DNA of 64,000 nucleotides from Acidobacteriota bacterium. Its GTDB lineage: Bacteria > Acidobacteriota > Blastocatellia > Pyrinomonadales > Pyrinomonadaceae. How positions within the stretch are numbered: position 1 is the first letter of the stretch; the number at the start of each line of letters is the position of its first letter. Positions 18,073-26,703 of the stretch are shown here, piece after piece. The translations under genes and the position numbers were made by a program. Location: assembly GCA_019242475.1 (NCBI GenBank), contig JAFAVK010000094.1, positions 1 through 64,000 of the forward strand, written 5' to 3'. Under the pieces are notes generated by a model. That model had not been told where the DNA came from. It made no database searches and worked only from the letters and a program-made list of their open reading frames with translations.

Positions 18073-21000
18073 AGGTAGACGGGACAAACCTGGAGATCAA
18101 GACGGGCGGCACGCTCGACCCCCGCCGGCACGTGTATGTCAAACGGGCCGAGGACGCCGAGCTGCTGCGCCTGCTGCTACGGCGCGAGTATTGCAACGTG
18201 CTGACGTCGAGGCAGATGGGTAAGTCCAGCCTGATGGTGCAGACCGTCTTGAAGCTCCGCGAGGTCGGGGTCAAGTCGGTGACGATAGACATGGGGGGCG
18301 AGATGGGAACCCCCGCGGAGGCGAGGGACTGGTACATCGGCCTCATCAACAAAATCAGCCGAGACCTCAAACTCGGGCTGGGGATCGAGGAGTGGTGGGA
18401 GGGCTCGGGCGCCGGCACCCATAACCAAAAGCTCCTGGAGTTTTTCAGGGAACGACTCGTCCCCAGTCTGAAGTCCCCCCTCGTCATCTTCCTCGACGAA
18501 ATAGACAGCACGCTCAAGCTGGATTACCGGGACGACCTCTTCACGGCGATCCGCACGATGTACAACGAGCGCCCCGTCTTCAACGGCTACGAGGATGTGA
18601 CCTTCTGCCTGCTGGGCGTTGCGGTTCCCAACGAACTGATTAAAGACCCCCTCACGACCCCTTACAACATCGGCCAGTCAATCTCTCTGCGAGACTTCGA
18701 CCTTAGCCGGGACGACCTGAGCCCTCTGTACGCGGCCGTCTCAGAGAGTAGCGAAGCGGGGGCGGAGATCGTCAGCGAGGTCATCGGCTGGACGGGCGGA
18801 CAGCCCTACCTCACCGTCTGGTTGTGCAAAAAATTCGTCGAGCAAGGCAAGACGTCGCCGGGGGACGTGAAGGGGCTGATTGACGGCGCGTTCGGCAGCT
18901 ACGACACGGCGCAGGCGGCCGAGCACTTCCAGGAGATCGGCCGCTTCCTCACAAAGCGCGCGTCCGACCCGGTCGCCACGCTGAACCTCTACAGCGACAT
19001 CTGGCGGGGGGCGGAGGTGCCCGACGAGACGAAGCTCTCTCACGTGCAGCTCAAGCTCTCCGGCATCGTGAAGCGCGACCACGGCGGCAGCCTGCTCGTG
19101 CGTAATAAGATATATCGCACCCTGTTCACCGACCAGTGGGTGAACGACGCCCTGCTGTCCCTGCGGCCGCGGGGTAAGAGCGGGCGGCACGTCTTCATCT
19201 CTCACGCCGCGAAGGACAATGTCTTCGTGGGCGAGCTGCGCGAGACCCTCGAAGCCGCCGGGGTCGAGGTGTGGGTGGATTCCCGCGGCCCGCGCAAAGG
19301 CTCAAGGCTCTCGCCCGAGGCCGAAGCCGCGATTGCAGAAGCGCGCCAGTTCATCGCCGTCCTCAGCCCGCACGCCGTCAACACGCCCTCGGTGCGTAAA
19401 GAGATTAAGAAAGCGCTGGCGACCGAGAACAAGCGGCGGGACGAAGGCTACCGTGTGATCCCCCTGCTGCTGCCGGGCGTCACACCCGTCGCCCTGAGGC
19501 TCTTGTTCGACGAGGAGCCGGTCGGCGTCGGCGTCAAGGTCGGCGCGGACGGGGTGAAAGACGCTCTGCCGGAAATACTCGCGGCGCTCGGCGAGCGGTT
19601 GCCCGCAGACCTCGGGGCTACAGACCGCCAGACCATCGAGGCGGTGGCGGCTCGGCCCGTCGAAGAGCTGATCCTGCGGCTGGGCGACCTGAGTATGGAG
19701 ACCGAAGGCGGCAAGCGGCGGGTGAGGGCCGTCGCGCAGCTCATCCACGAGCCGGCCGACCAGACCGCCCGCGCGGTCGAGAGCCGTCGCTACGTCTTCA
19801 ACGCCCCGCTCGGGCCGGTCGAGACGGCCGACCTCCGCTGGTACCTCGAAGAGTACTTCGTCTGGCCGGTGGGGGTCTTCAAAGAGCGCGCGGCGCGCAT
19901 CGAGAGCAGCCTGCCGACGTGGGGCCAGGAGCTTTACCGGGCCGCGCTGGGCTCGCAGGCGGCTCTGGAGGCCCTGGACGCTTGGCAGCAGGCGGGCGCT
20001 TACGGCGAGCGGCGTTTCTCCGTCCTCGTAGACAGAGAGTTGCTTGAGGGCGCGGGCGAGGAGGCGCAGGCGGCCGCCGACGAGGCCGCCGCCACACTGC
20101 TCTCCCTGCCCTGGGAGCTACTGCACGACGGGCGCGGCTTCCTCTTCCACGGCAGGTACCCGGTGGGCGTGCGCCGCCGCCTGCCGAACCGGCACCGCCA
20201 ACTGACGAGGCCGAGGCCGCTGCCCATCCGCATCCTCTTCGTGAACCCGCGCCCCGAGACGGAGGACATCGGCTACTTCGACCACCGCCTCAGCGCCCTG
20301 CCCCTGGTCGAATCGGTCGAGAGCCTGGGCGAGATGGCGAGCCTCACCGTGCTCACGCCGCCGACCTTCCCCGCGCTGGAAGAGACGCTGCGGAAGGCCG
20401 CGGCGGCCGGCGAACCTTTCGACGTGGTGCACTTCGACGGGCACAGCGTTTACGACCCGGAGGCCGGGCTGGGGGCGCTCTGTTTCGAGGAGCCGGCGGA
20501 CGCCGAGAAGCTGGGGGAGCGCCGGCCACAGCTGGTACACGCCGGGAAGCTGGCCGGGGTGATACGGGATCACGGAGTCCAACTGGCCTTTCTCGATTCG
20601 TGCAAGGCCAACAGCGGCGAAGAGCACACGGCGGCCTCGATCAGCATCAGGCTGCTCGAAGAGGGCGTGACCTCGGTGGTCGCCCTGAGCTACGGCGCCC
20701 TGATCGAGACGACGCGCCGTTTCGCCCGAGCCTTCTACCAGGACTTAGCCAGCGGCCGGCGGATCGGGGCGGCGGTGCTCACCGGCCAGGAGGCGCTCAT
20801 GCGCGACAGCTCCCGCGGCAGGATCATGGGGGCCGGCGAGCTCTACCTGACGGACTGGTTCGTCCCCGTGCTCTATCAGGAAGAGTATGATCCGCAGTTG
20901 ATAACCAGTTTGCCGCCCGAGGCGATACAGCAGCTACAGGCTCAGCAGCGCCGCCACAGCCTGGGGGCGCTGCCCACCCCGCCCCTGCACCACTTCCACG

Positions 21001-23567
21001 GGCGTAGTCGTGAGCTGCTGTCCCTAGAGCGGCTGCTCTACAGGGAGCCGTGGGCGGTGATTCGCGGGCAGGGCGGCGAGGGGAAGACCACACTCGCCGC
21101 CGAGCTGGCGCGGTGGATGGTGCGCACGGGCCGTTTACGCCGCGCGGCCTTCGTCAGCCTGGCACAGAATACGGACGCGCGTGGGGTGCTCGACAGCCTC
21201 GGGCGTCAGCTCCTTCCGGAAGGCGACGCGTGGTCGGTGGCGAACTACCCCGACCTGGGGCAGGCGCTGCGGCCCGTAGAGCGCGCGCTCCGAGACCGCC
21301 CGACCATCATCGTGCTCGACAACCTCGAGAACCTGTTGCCGGACAGTTCCGGGCAGACGCCGCCGGGGGCGGCCCCGAGTCGGGAACTCTTCGAGCTGTG
21401 CCGCAGGCTGCTCGACGCCGACCCCCGGACGCGGCTGGTCTTGACGACGCGCACGCCGCTGCCCGCGCCCTTCGACGACAGGTCGCGCGAGATCGCGCTC
21501 GGCGCGCTCGCCCGCGAGGACGCCGTGCGGTTGGTCGGCGAGGTGATGAAGCAGGAGGGGCTGACTCCCAAGTCTGACGACCCGGGCACAGACCCGCAGG
21601 AGATCACAGACCTGGTCGAGGCGGTGGGCCGCCACGCCAGCGCGCTGGTCTTGCTCGCGCGAGAGGTGGCGCGCCGCGGCGTGCGCGCGACGACGGAGAA
21701 CCTGAACCGGCTGATGGCGGAGCTGCACCAAAAGTTCCCCGACGACCCCGAAAACTCTCTGTACGCCAGCGTCGAACTCTCGCTGCGGCGGCTGCCGCCC
21801 GAGAGCCGTGAGATGGCGAAGGCGCTGGCGGTCTTCCGCGGCGGCGCGCACCTCTCCGTGTTGTTGTTTGTGGCCGACGCGGAGCCAAACGCGGTGGTCG
21901 GCCTGGCGCAGCAGTTGATTGAGGTAGGGCTGGCCGAATACATGGGGTACGAACACTTGCGGCTCGACCCGGCGCTGCCCTCTTACCTGCTGCGGGGGAT
22001 GGGCCAGGACGAGCAGGAAGAGCTGCGGGGGCGCTGGGCCGCGGCGATGGGACGGCTGACGATCTTCCTGTCTGAGCAGCGGGCTAAGGACATCGAGCTG
22101 TCATCGCGGCTGACCTTGCTGGAGTTGCCAAATCTGCTGACGATGCTGCGGTGGCTGGGGGAGCGGGCTGCGCCCGAGACGGTCGTCGATCTGGCGAGCA
22201 AGATCGAAGAGCTGCTTGCCAACCTGGGCCAGCCGCAGGCGCTGGCCGAGGCGACCGCGGCGCGGGAGCGCGCGGCGCAGAGGCTGGGTGAGTGGGGGCA
22301 CGCGCGATTCTCGGCCGAGCGCGCCGAAGTAGAGCGGCTGGTCGAGCGCGGCGAGATGCAGGCCGCGTACTCGGCCGCGCTGCAACTGCTCGAGCGTAGC
22401 CTTGCGGCCGGCGAGGAGGCGTACCTGGGGGCCGACTACGACCTCGCCGTGGCGCACTTGAACCTCGGCCGTGTGCTGGAGGAGGGCGGCGCGGCCGGCA
22501 ATGCACTGGAGTTGCTGCGCGAGTCCCTGCGCCGCTTCGAGAAGCTGGCGGAGGCCGGCGACACCAACGCGGCGCGCATGGCCTCGATCTCTCTCAGAGA
22601 CATCGCCGAATCCCTGCAGGAGTTGGGGCGGCTCGACGAGGCGGCAGCGACTTATGAGGAGGCCATCAGGCGCGCCGAGGCGCTGGGGGATCAGCGACAG
22701 GTGACTGTCGCCAAGGCGCAGATCGGCACCGTCCGTCTCCGGCAACAACGCTACGCCGAGGCGCTGAAGCTGTATGAGGAGGCGCGGCGCACTTTCGAGT
22801 CCCTGGGCGAGCCGCGAAGCGTCGCCGTCGTCATGCATCAGGTCGGGATGGTCTACAGGGAGATGGGGCAATTCGAGCAGGCGGAGCGCGCCTACCGGCA
22901 GTCATTAGCTATAAAAGTTCAGCAGAAAAACCTCGCGGGCGAAGCCTCCAGTTTGGGCGAGCTGGGGATTCTTTATAGAAGATGGGGGCAATTGGAAGAT
23001 GCGGCGAAATGCTTACGGCAGGCCGCGGACATTTACGTCGGGCTGAAAGATGATAACCACGAGGGGGTAGTCCGCAACAATCTGGCCCTTACCTTCCTCC
23101 AGATGCGGCAGTACGACGAGGCGCGCCGCGAACTGCTCCGCGCCATCGAGTGCCAGGAGCCTTACGGGCATGCCGCCGAACTTTGGAAGACGTGGGACAT
23201 CCTCCACCGTTTGGAGCAGGCCAGCGGTAATGCGGCGGCCGCGGCGCGGGCGCGGGCGCGGGCCGTCGAGAGCTATCTGGCCTACCGGCGTGCCGGCGGG
23301 CAGAGCATGGAACCCGGCGCGCAAGTCTGCGCGGCGGCGGCTCAGGCGATAGGGCGGGGCGAGACGGCCGCACTGGAACAGCGGCTTACCGAACTCTCGG
23401 GAGCGGATGTCGCGCCGCCGGTCAAGGTGCTGTTCGCCAAAGTGCAAGCCGTCCTTCACGGCGAACGCAACCCGGAGCTGGCCGACGACCCGGAACTGGA
23501 CTACAGGGATGCGGTGGAGTTACGGCTGCTACTGGAGGCGGTAGCCGGGGGACAAGCTGGACGTTGA
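18069..23567 (+). CDS. giant AAA-TIR-CHAT-NTPase-TPR multidomain protein, candidate immune STAND-like receptor
   Basis: 1832 residues from GTG 18069, overlapping the preceding TGA. Order: AAA-like ATPase (about 20-350; SRQMGKSS at 47-54, VIFLDEIDS near 140), homologous to that of the upstream protein; TIR domain (about 372-510; HVFISHAAKDN, VEVWVDSRG, TPSVRKEIKKAL); an alpha/beta linker; CHAT caspase-like protease (about 620-950) with His792 in VVHFDGHS and Cys845 in LDSCKAN; an NB-ARC-like NTPase with GQGGEGKTTLA near 1000-1010 and VLDNLENLLPD as Walker B; and a helical C-terminus with at least six TPR units (about 1430-1750). CHAT plus TPR recalls Craspase and TPR-CHAT proteases, NTPase plus TPR recalls STAND receptors, and TIR adds a second effector. 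All visible catalytic motifs look intact. A role in phage defence or programmed death is inference. Confidence 0.85.
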   Translation: MKVDGTNLEIKTGGTLDPRRHVYVKRAEDAELLRLLLRREYCNVLTSRQMGKSSLMVQTVLKLREVGVKSVTIDMGGEMGTPAEARDWYIGLINKISRDLKLGLGIEEWWEGSGAGTHNQKLLEFFRERLVPSLKSPLVIFLDEIDSTLKLDYRDDLFTAIRTMYNERPVFNGYEDVTFCLLGVAVPNELIKDPLTTPYNIGQSISLRDFDLSRDDLSPLYAAVSESSEAGAEIVSEVIGWTGGQPYLTVWLCKKFVEQGKTSPGDVKGLIDGAFGSYDTAQAAEHFQEIGRFLTKRASDPVATLNLYSDIWRGAEVPDETKLSHVQLKLSGIVKRDHGGSLLVRNKIYRTLFTDQWVNDALLSLRPRGKSGRHVFISHAAKDNVFVGELRETLEAAGVEVWVDSRGPRKGSRLSPEAEAAIAEARQFIAVLSPHAVNTPSVRKEIKKALATENKRRDEGYRVIPLLLPGVTPVALRLLFDEEPVGVGVKVGADGVKDALPEILAALGERLPADLGATDRQTIEAVAARPVEELILRLGDLSMETEGGKRRVRAVAQLIHEPADQTARAVESRRYVFNAPLGPVETADLRWYLEEYFVWPVGVFKERAARIESSLPTWGQELYRAALGSQAALEALDAWQQAGAYGERRFSVLVDRELLEGAGEEAQAAADEAAATLLSLPWELLHDGRGFLFHGRYPVGVRRRLPNRHRQLTRPRPLPIRILFVNPRPETEDIGYFDHRLSALPLVESVESLGEMASLTVLTPPTFPALEETLRKAAAAGEPFDVVHFDGHSVYDPEAGLGALCFEEPADAEKLGERRPQLVHAGKLAGVIRDHGVQLAFLDSCKANSGEEHTAASISIRLLEEGVTSVVALSYGALIETTRRFARAFYQDLASGRRIGAAVLTGQEALMRDSSRGRIMGAGELYLTDWFVPVLYQEEYDPQLITSLPPEAIQQLQAQQRRHSLGALPTPPLHHFHGRSRELLSLERLLYREPWAVIRGQGGEGKTTLAAELARWMVRTGRLRRAAFVSLAQNTDARGVLDSLGRQLLPEGDAWSVANYPDLGQALRPVERALRDRPTIIVLDNLENLLPDSSGQTPPGAAPSRELFELCRRLLDADPRTRLVLTTRTPLPAPFDDRSREIALGALAREDAVRLVGEVMKQEGLTPKSDDPGTDPQEITDLVEAVGRHASALVLLAREVARRGVRATTENLNRLMAELHQKFPDDPENSLYASVELSLRRLPPESREMAKALAVFRGGAHLSVLLFVADAEPNAVVGLAQQLIEVGLAEYMGYEHLRLDPALPSYLLRGMGQDEQEELRGRWAAAMGRLTIFLSEQRAKDIELSSRLTLLELPNLLTMLRWLGERAAPETVVDLASKIEELLANLGQPQALAEATAARERAAQRLGEWGHARFSAERAEVERLVERGEMQAAYSAALQLLERSLAAGEEAYLGADYDLAVAHLNLGRVLEEGGAAGNALELLRESLRRFEKLAEAGDTNAARMASISLRDIAESLQELGRLDEAAATYEEAIRRAEALGDQRQVTVAKAQIGTVRLRQQRYAEALKLYEEARRTFESLGEPRSVAVVMHQVGMVYREMGQFEQAERAYRQSLAIKVQQKNLAGEASSLGELGILYRRWGQLEDAAKCLRQAADIYVGLKDDNHEGVVRNNLALTFLQMRQYDEARRELLRAIECQEPYGHAAELWKTWDILHRLEQASGNAAAAARARARAVESYLAYRRAGGQSMEPGAQVCAAAAQAIGRGETAALEQRLTELSGADVAPPVKVLFAKVQAVLHGERNPELADDPELDYRDAVELRLLLEAVAGGQAGR

Positions 23568-23824
23568 TGCCGGGAGCACCCGCGCCCGCAGCGCCCACGG
23601 GGAGCGCCCGCCCGCGGCCGCCACATCGGAACCTATTCTTAAACAAACTCTCCTACACCCGTCATCCTTCTACAAGGATGGCACGGACGAGCGCGCCCCC
23701 TCGCACATCCTACCCGCCCCCCGCCCGACACATTCAGGCTCAACCTTGTTTGGAAACGATGCGAGCAGGTGGTCAGGCAACGTCGGAGGAGCTTTCAGCT
23801 AACCCGAGTCCCGCGGCCTTGCGA
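23568..23824. other. intergenic region downstream of the TIR/CHAT operon
   Basis: About 260 bases with no convincing gene. A track ORF (23564-23827) is Pro/Arg-rich, without ribosome site, and looks spurious. The sequence is less GC-rich around 23640. No clear terminator hairpin with T-run was found after the stop at 23567. Confidence 0.4.
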
Positions 23825-23907
23825 TAATGCATCTTTGCTGGTACTTTATGCATCTATTCACCCGTTATGCAAATTCGCTGCATAACGGGTGGATTTCGGC
23901 TTATGCA
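23825..23907 (+). promoter_or_regulatory. array of ATGCA-type ARG boxes upstream of and into argR
   Basis: Five copies of TTATGCA or its inverse occur at 23825-23833, 23846-23854, 23865-23871, 23879-23885 (inverted) and 23901-23907. The third and fourth form a perfect 13-base inverted repeat (23859-23871 with 23879-23891, 7-base gap). The fifth contains the argR start codon. ArgR hexamers bind paired boxes; ATGCA-based boxes are known from some GC-rich bacteria. This predicts autoregulation of the whole operon by ArgR and arginine. Confidence 0.6.
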
Positions 23908-24319
23908 GAAGACAAAGCGCCAGCAGAAGATCATGAGCCTCATCCGGGGGCGCCGCATCGGCACGCAGCAGGAGTTGACGGCGCTCCTGGAGCGGGCCGG
24001 CTTCGTGGCGACGCAGTCGAGCGTGTCCCGCGACCTGGAGGAGTTGGGCGTCGTCAAGCACAACGGGCACTACACGCTGCCGCGGGCGGCCGAGGGCGCG
24101 GCGGCGCGCGGGCTGCTCGGCTTAGACGCGGCGGGCGACTGTCTGGTGGTGGCGAGGTGCGAGCCGGGGCTGGCCTCGGCGGTGGCGGTCGCCATCGACC
24201 GCGCCCACCTCGAAGAGATCGTCGGCACGGTCGCCGGCGAGGACACGATCTTCATCGCCGTGCACGAGCGCAAGGCGCAGCGCGCGGCCATCAAGAAGGT
24301 TTGGGAACTGTTCGGTTAG
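23903..24319 (+). CDS. argR: arginine repressor ArgR
   Basis: 138 residues from ATG 23903, preceded by GGTGGA nine bases upstream; the track start adds 12 residues through the operator. The N-terminal winged helix has [16 protein letters not shown] and the recognition helix [16 protein letters not shown]. The C-terminal hexamerisation and arginine-binding half contains [10 protein letters not shown]-like text and [14 protein letters not shown]. It heads the arg operon, 14 bases before argG. Confidence 0.93.
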   Translation: MQKTKRQQKIMSLIRGRRIGTQQELTALLERAGFVATQSSVSRDLEELGVVKHNGHYTLPRAAEGAAARGLLGLDAAGDCLVVARCEPGLASAVAVAIDRAHLEEIVGTVAGEDTIFIAVHERKAQRAAIKKVWELFG

Positions 24320-24333
24320 TTAAAGGAGAAGGC

Positions 24334-25539
24334 GTGACGGAGAAGATCAAGAAGGTCGTACTGGCTTACTCGGGCGGGCTCGACACGTCGGTGATGCTGC
24401 ACTGGCTGCGCGCGCAGTACGGGTGCGAGGTCGTCTGCTACTGCGCGGACGTGGGGCAGGGCGAGGAGCTGGCGGGGCTCGAAGAGAAGGCTTTGAAGAG
24501 CGGCGCGTCGAAGCTCTACGTCGAAGACCTGCGCGAGGAGTTCGTCGAGGAGTACGTGTGGCCGGCGGTGAAGGCGAACGCCTTGTACGAGGGCGTCTAC
24601 CTGCTCGGCACCAGCCTCGCGCGGCCGGTCATCGCGAAGCGGCAGATCGAGATCGCGCGGCGCGAGGGCGCCGACGCCGTGGCGCACGGCGCGACGGGGA
24701 AGGGCAACGACCAGGTGCGCTTCGAGCTGACCTACTACGCGCTGGAGCCGGACATCAAGGTCGTCGCGCCGTGGCGCGAGTGGGAGTTCAAGGGCCGGAG
24801 CGACCTCATCGCCTACGCGAAGGAGCACGACATCCCCGTCACGGCGACGGCCGAGAAGCCCTACTCGACCGACCGCAACCTGATGCACGTCTCCTACGAA
24901 GGCGGCATCCTCGAAGACCCCTGGGCCGAGCCGCCCGCCGACATCTTCCAGATGACGGCCGCGCCGGAGAAAGCGCGCGCGGAAGCCCAGTACGTCGTCA
25001 TCGGTTTCGAGAAGGGCGTGCCCGTGAGTATCGACGGCGAGAAGCTGGGCGCGGTCGAAATGCTCTCGACGCTCAACCGCCTGGGCGGTGAGCACGGCGT
25101 GGGGCGCGTTGACTTAGTCGAGAACCGCTTCGTCGGGATGAAGTCGCGCGGCGTGTACGAGACGCCGGGCGTGACGATCTTGCAGGCCGCGCACCGCGCG
25201 CTCGAATCGCTGGCGCTCGACCGAGAGGTCTTGCGGATGCGCGACGCCCTGAGCCTGAAGTTCGCCGAGAGCGCGTACTACGGCTTCTGGTTCGCGCCGG
25301 AGTCGGAGCTGATGCGCGCGACCATCGACGCGACGCAGGAGCGCGTGACGGGTGAAGTCAGGGTGAAGCTCTACCGCGGCAACGTCATCGTCGCCGGGCG
25401 CCGCTCGCCGAACTCGCTCTACCAGGAGAAGCTCGCGACCTTCGAGGCCGACACGGTCTACAACCAGCGCGACGCAGAGGGCTTCATCAAGCTCAACGCC
25501 TTGCGCCTGCGCACGCTCGCGAAGGTCAACGCCGACTAG
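24334..25539 (+). CDS. argG: argininosuccinate synthase
   Basis: 401 residues from GTG 24334 with AAAGGAG upstream. The ATP-binding motif [15 protein letters not shown] opens the protein; [19 protein letters not shown] and [23 protein letters not shown] are the type I synthetase signatures. It condenses citrulline and aspartate using ATP. The product feeds argH at 14564-15949. Confidence 0.96.
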   Translation: MTEKIKKVVLAYSGGLDTSVMLHWLRAQYGCEVVCYCADVGQGEELAGLEEKALKSGASKLYVEDLREEFVEEYVWPAVKANALYEGVYLLGTSLARPVIAKRQIEIARREGADAVAHGATGKGNDQVRFELTYYALEPDIKVVAPWREWEFKGRSDLIAYAKEHDIPVTATAEKPYSTDRNLMHVSYEGGILEDPWAEPPADIFQMTAAPEKARAEAQYVVIGFEKGVPVSIDGEKLGAVEMLSTLNRLGGEHGVGRVDLVENRFVGMKSRGVYETPGVTILQAAHRALESLALDREVLRMRDALSLKFAESAYYGFWFAPESELMRATIDATQERVTGEVRVKLYRGNVIVAGRRSPNSLYQEKLATFEADTVYNQRDAEGFIKLNALRLRTLAKVNAD

Positions 25540-25559
25540 TTGAAAGGGGGACGCCGCCG

Positions 25560-26651
25560 ATGAAAGAGATGGGGATGAAGGTGACGGTCGTGGAGGCCGA
25601 CAAGATCGGTTCGGTCGTGTCTGGCTTGGGGCTCGGGCGGACTCTGGCCGCGGTGGGCGGCCGCCGCGCGGCGCGCGTGGGCGACGTGGTCGTGGTGCGC
25701 GCGCTGACCGACAGCGCCACCTACAACCAGCTCGAACTCCCGACGGGCCGCCTGGCGAAGATCAACCCCGGCGACGTGCTCGTCGGCGCCCTGGGGAGCC
25801 GGCGCGCGCTGAAGGGCTTCGTCGGCGACGTGCCGGCTGAGGCGGGCGCGGGCGACCGCCTGCACCTCTTGAACATGGGCGGCGTCATCGGCTGTTGCAA
25901 GGGGCACCACTCGTCCCTGAGCGACGCGATTGAGGTCGAGGTGCTCGGCTTCGTCGTCGATGAGAGCCAGCGTGTGCGGAACATCGGCGACGGCGCGCTC
26001 GCGCTGCGCGAATCGCTGCCCGAGGCTTGTGCGCCGCTCGTCATCGTGGCGGGCGCGTGCATGAACTCGGGGAAGACTTTCGCGGCGACCGAGATCGTGC
26101 GGCAGGCGACGCGGCAGGGGATGCGCGTGGCGGCGGCGAAGCTCTCGGGCGTGGCCGCGCTGCGCGACACGCTCAACATGGCCGACCACGGGGCGGTGGC
26201 GACCGCGAGCTTCCTCGACTGCGGCCTGCCCTCGACGGTCGGCGTCGGCGACCTCGCGCCCGTGGCGAAGGCGATTATCTCCAAGCTCAACGAGTCGGCG
26301 CCCGACCTCATCATCATCGAGCTGGGCGACGGAATCCTGGGCGGCTACTCGGTCGAGTCTGTCTTTGACGACGAGGAGCTGCGCGCGGCGATGGCGGCAG
26401 TCGTCTTCTGCGCGTCGGACTACGTCGGCGCGTGGGGCGGCATCGAGCTGTTCCGCCGCCGCGGCATCGACGTGGACGTGGTCGCCGGCTCGGTCACGGA
26501 CTCGCAGATGGGCGAGGACTACATCGAGAGCGAACTGGGCGCCCCGGCCGGCAACGCCAAGCGCGACGGCGCGCGCCTGTTCGAGTTGATAAGGAAGAAA
26601 GTTTCCAGTTTTCAGTTGTCAGTTTTCAGTGAGGCGACCGCCGGAGACTGA
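25560..26651 (+). CDS. DUF1611-like P-loop protein in the arginine operon
   Basis: 363 residues, start ATG 25560 after AAAGGGGG. The N-terminal 150 residues form a beta-rich part with NMGGVIGCCKGHHSS. Then VIVAGACMNSGKTFAAT (Walker A near 160-170), KLSGVAALRDTLNMADHG, and LIIIELGDGILGGYSVESV (Walker B-like). The overall pattern fits the DUF1611 C-terminal P-loop family, one branch of which (DgcN) has been linked to N-acetyl-D-glutamate deacetylation. The placement between argG and argC suggests a role in arginine synthesis, and no deacylase gene is visible in the cluster. The last 17 residues are encoded by repeat D and look like an acquired tail. Function is not established. Confidence 0.55.
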   Translation: MKEMGMKVTVVEADKIGSVVSGLGLGRTLAAVGGRRAARVGDVVVVRALTDSATYNQLELPTGRLAKINPGDVLVGALGSRRALKGFVGDVPAEAGAGDRLHLLNMGGVIGCCKGHHSSLSDAIEVEVLGFVVDESQRVRNIGDGALALRESLPEACAPLVIVAGACMNSGKTFAATEIVRQATRQGMRVAAAKLSGVAALRDTLNMADHGAVATASFLDCGLPSTVGVGDLAPVAKAIISKLNESAPDLIIIELGDGILGGYSVESVFDDEELRAAMAAVVFCASDYVGAWGGIELFRRRGIDVDVVAGSVTDSQMGEDYIESELGAPAGNAKRDGARLFELIRKKVSSFQLSVFSEATAGD

Positions 26652-26703
26652 GTCTCTGAGACGGGAAGGAGGGGCTGAAAGCTGAAGACTGAAAACTCAA
26701 AAC
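26601..26703. repeat. word-based inverted repeat D (CTGAAAA family) at the DUF1611-argC junction
   Basis: Left arm 26601-26630, made of CAGTTTT/CAGTTGT words, is still inside the upstream ORF. Right arm 26675-26703, made of CTGAAAA-like words, extends into the argC coding sequence. About 24 of 29 positions pair. The argC ribosome site lies just before the right arm. Confidence 0.75.

Noticed and set aside
23564-23827. 87-residue ORF after the giant protein, checked as a possible gasdermin-like partner
   Set aside because: Pro/Arg-rich, no ribosome site, no membrane-active features.
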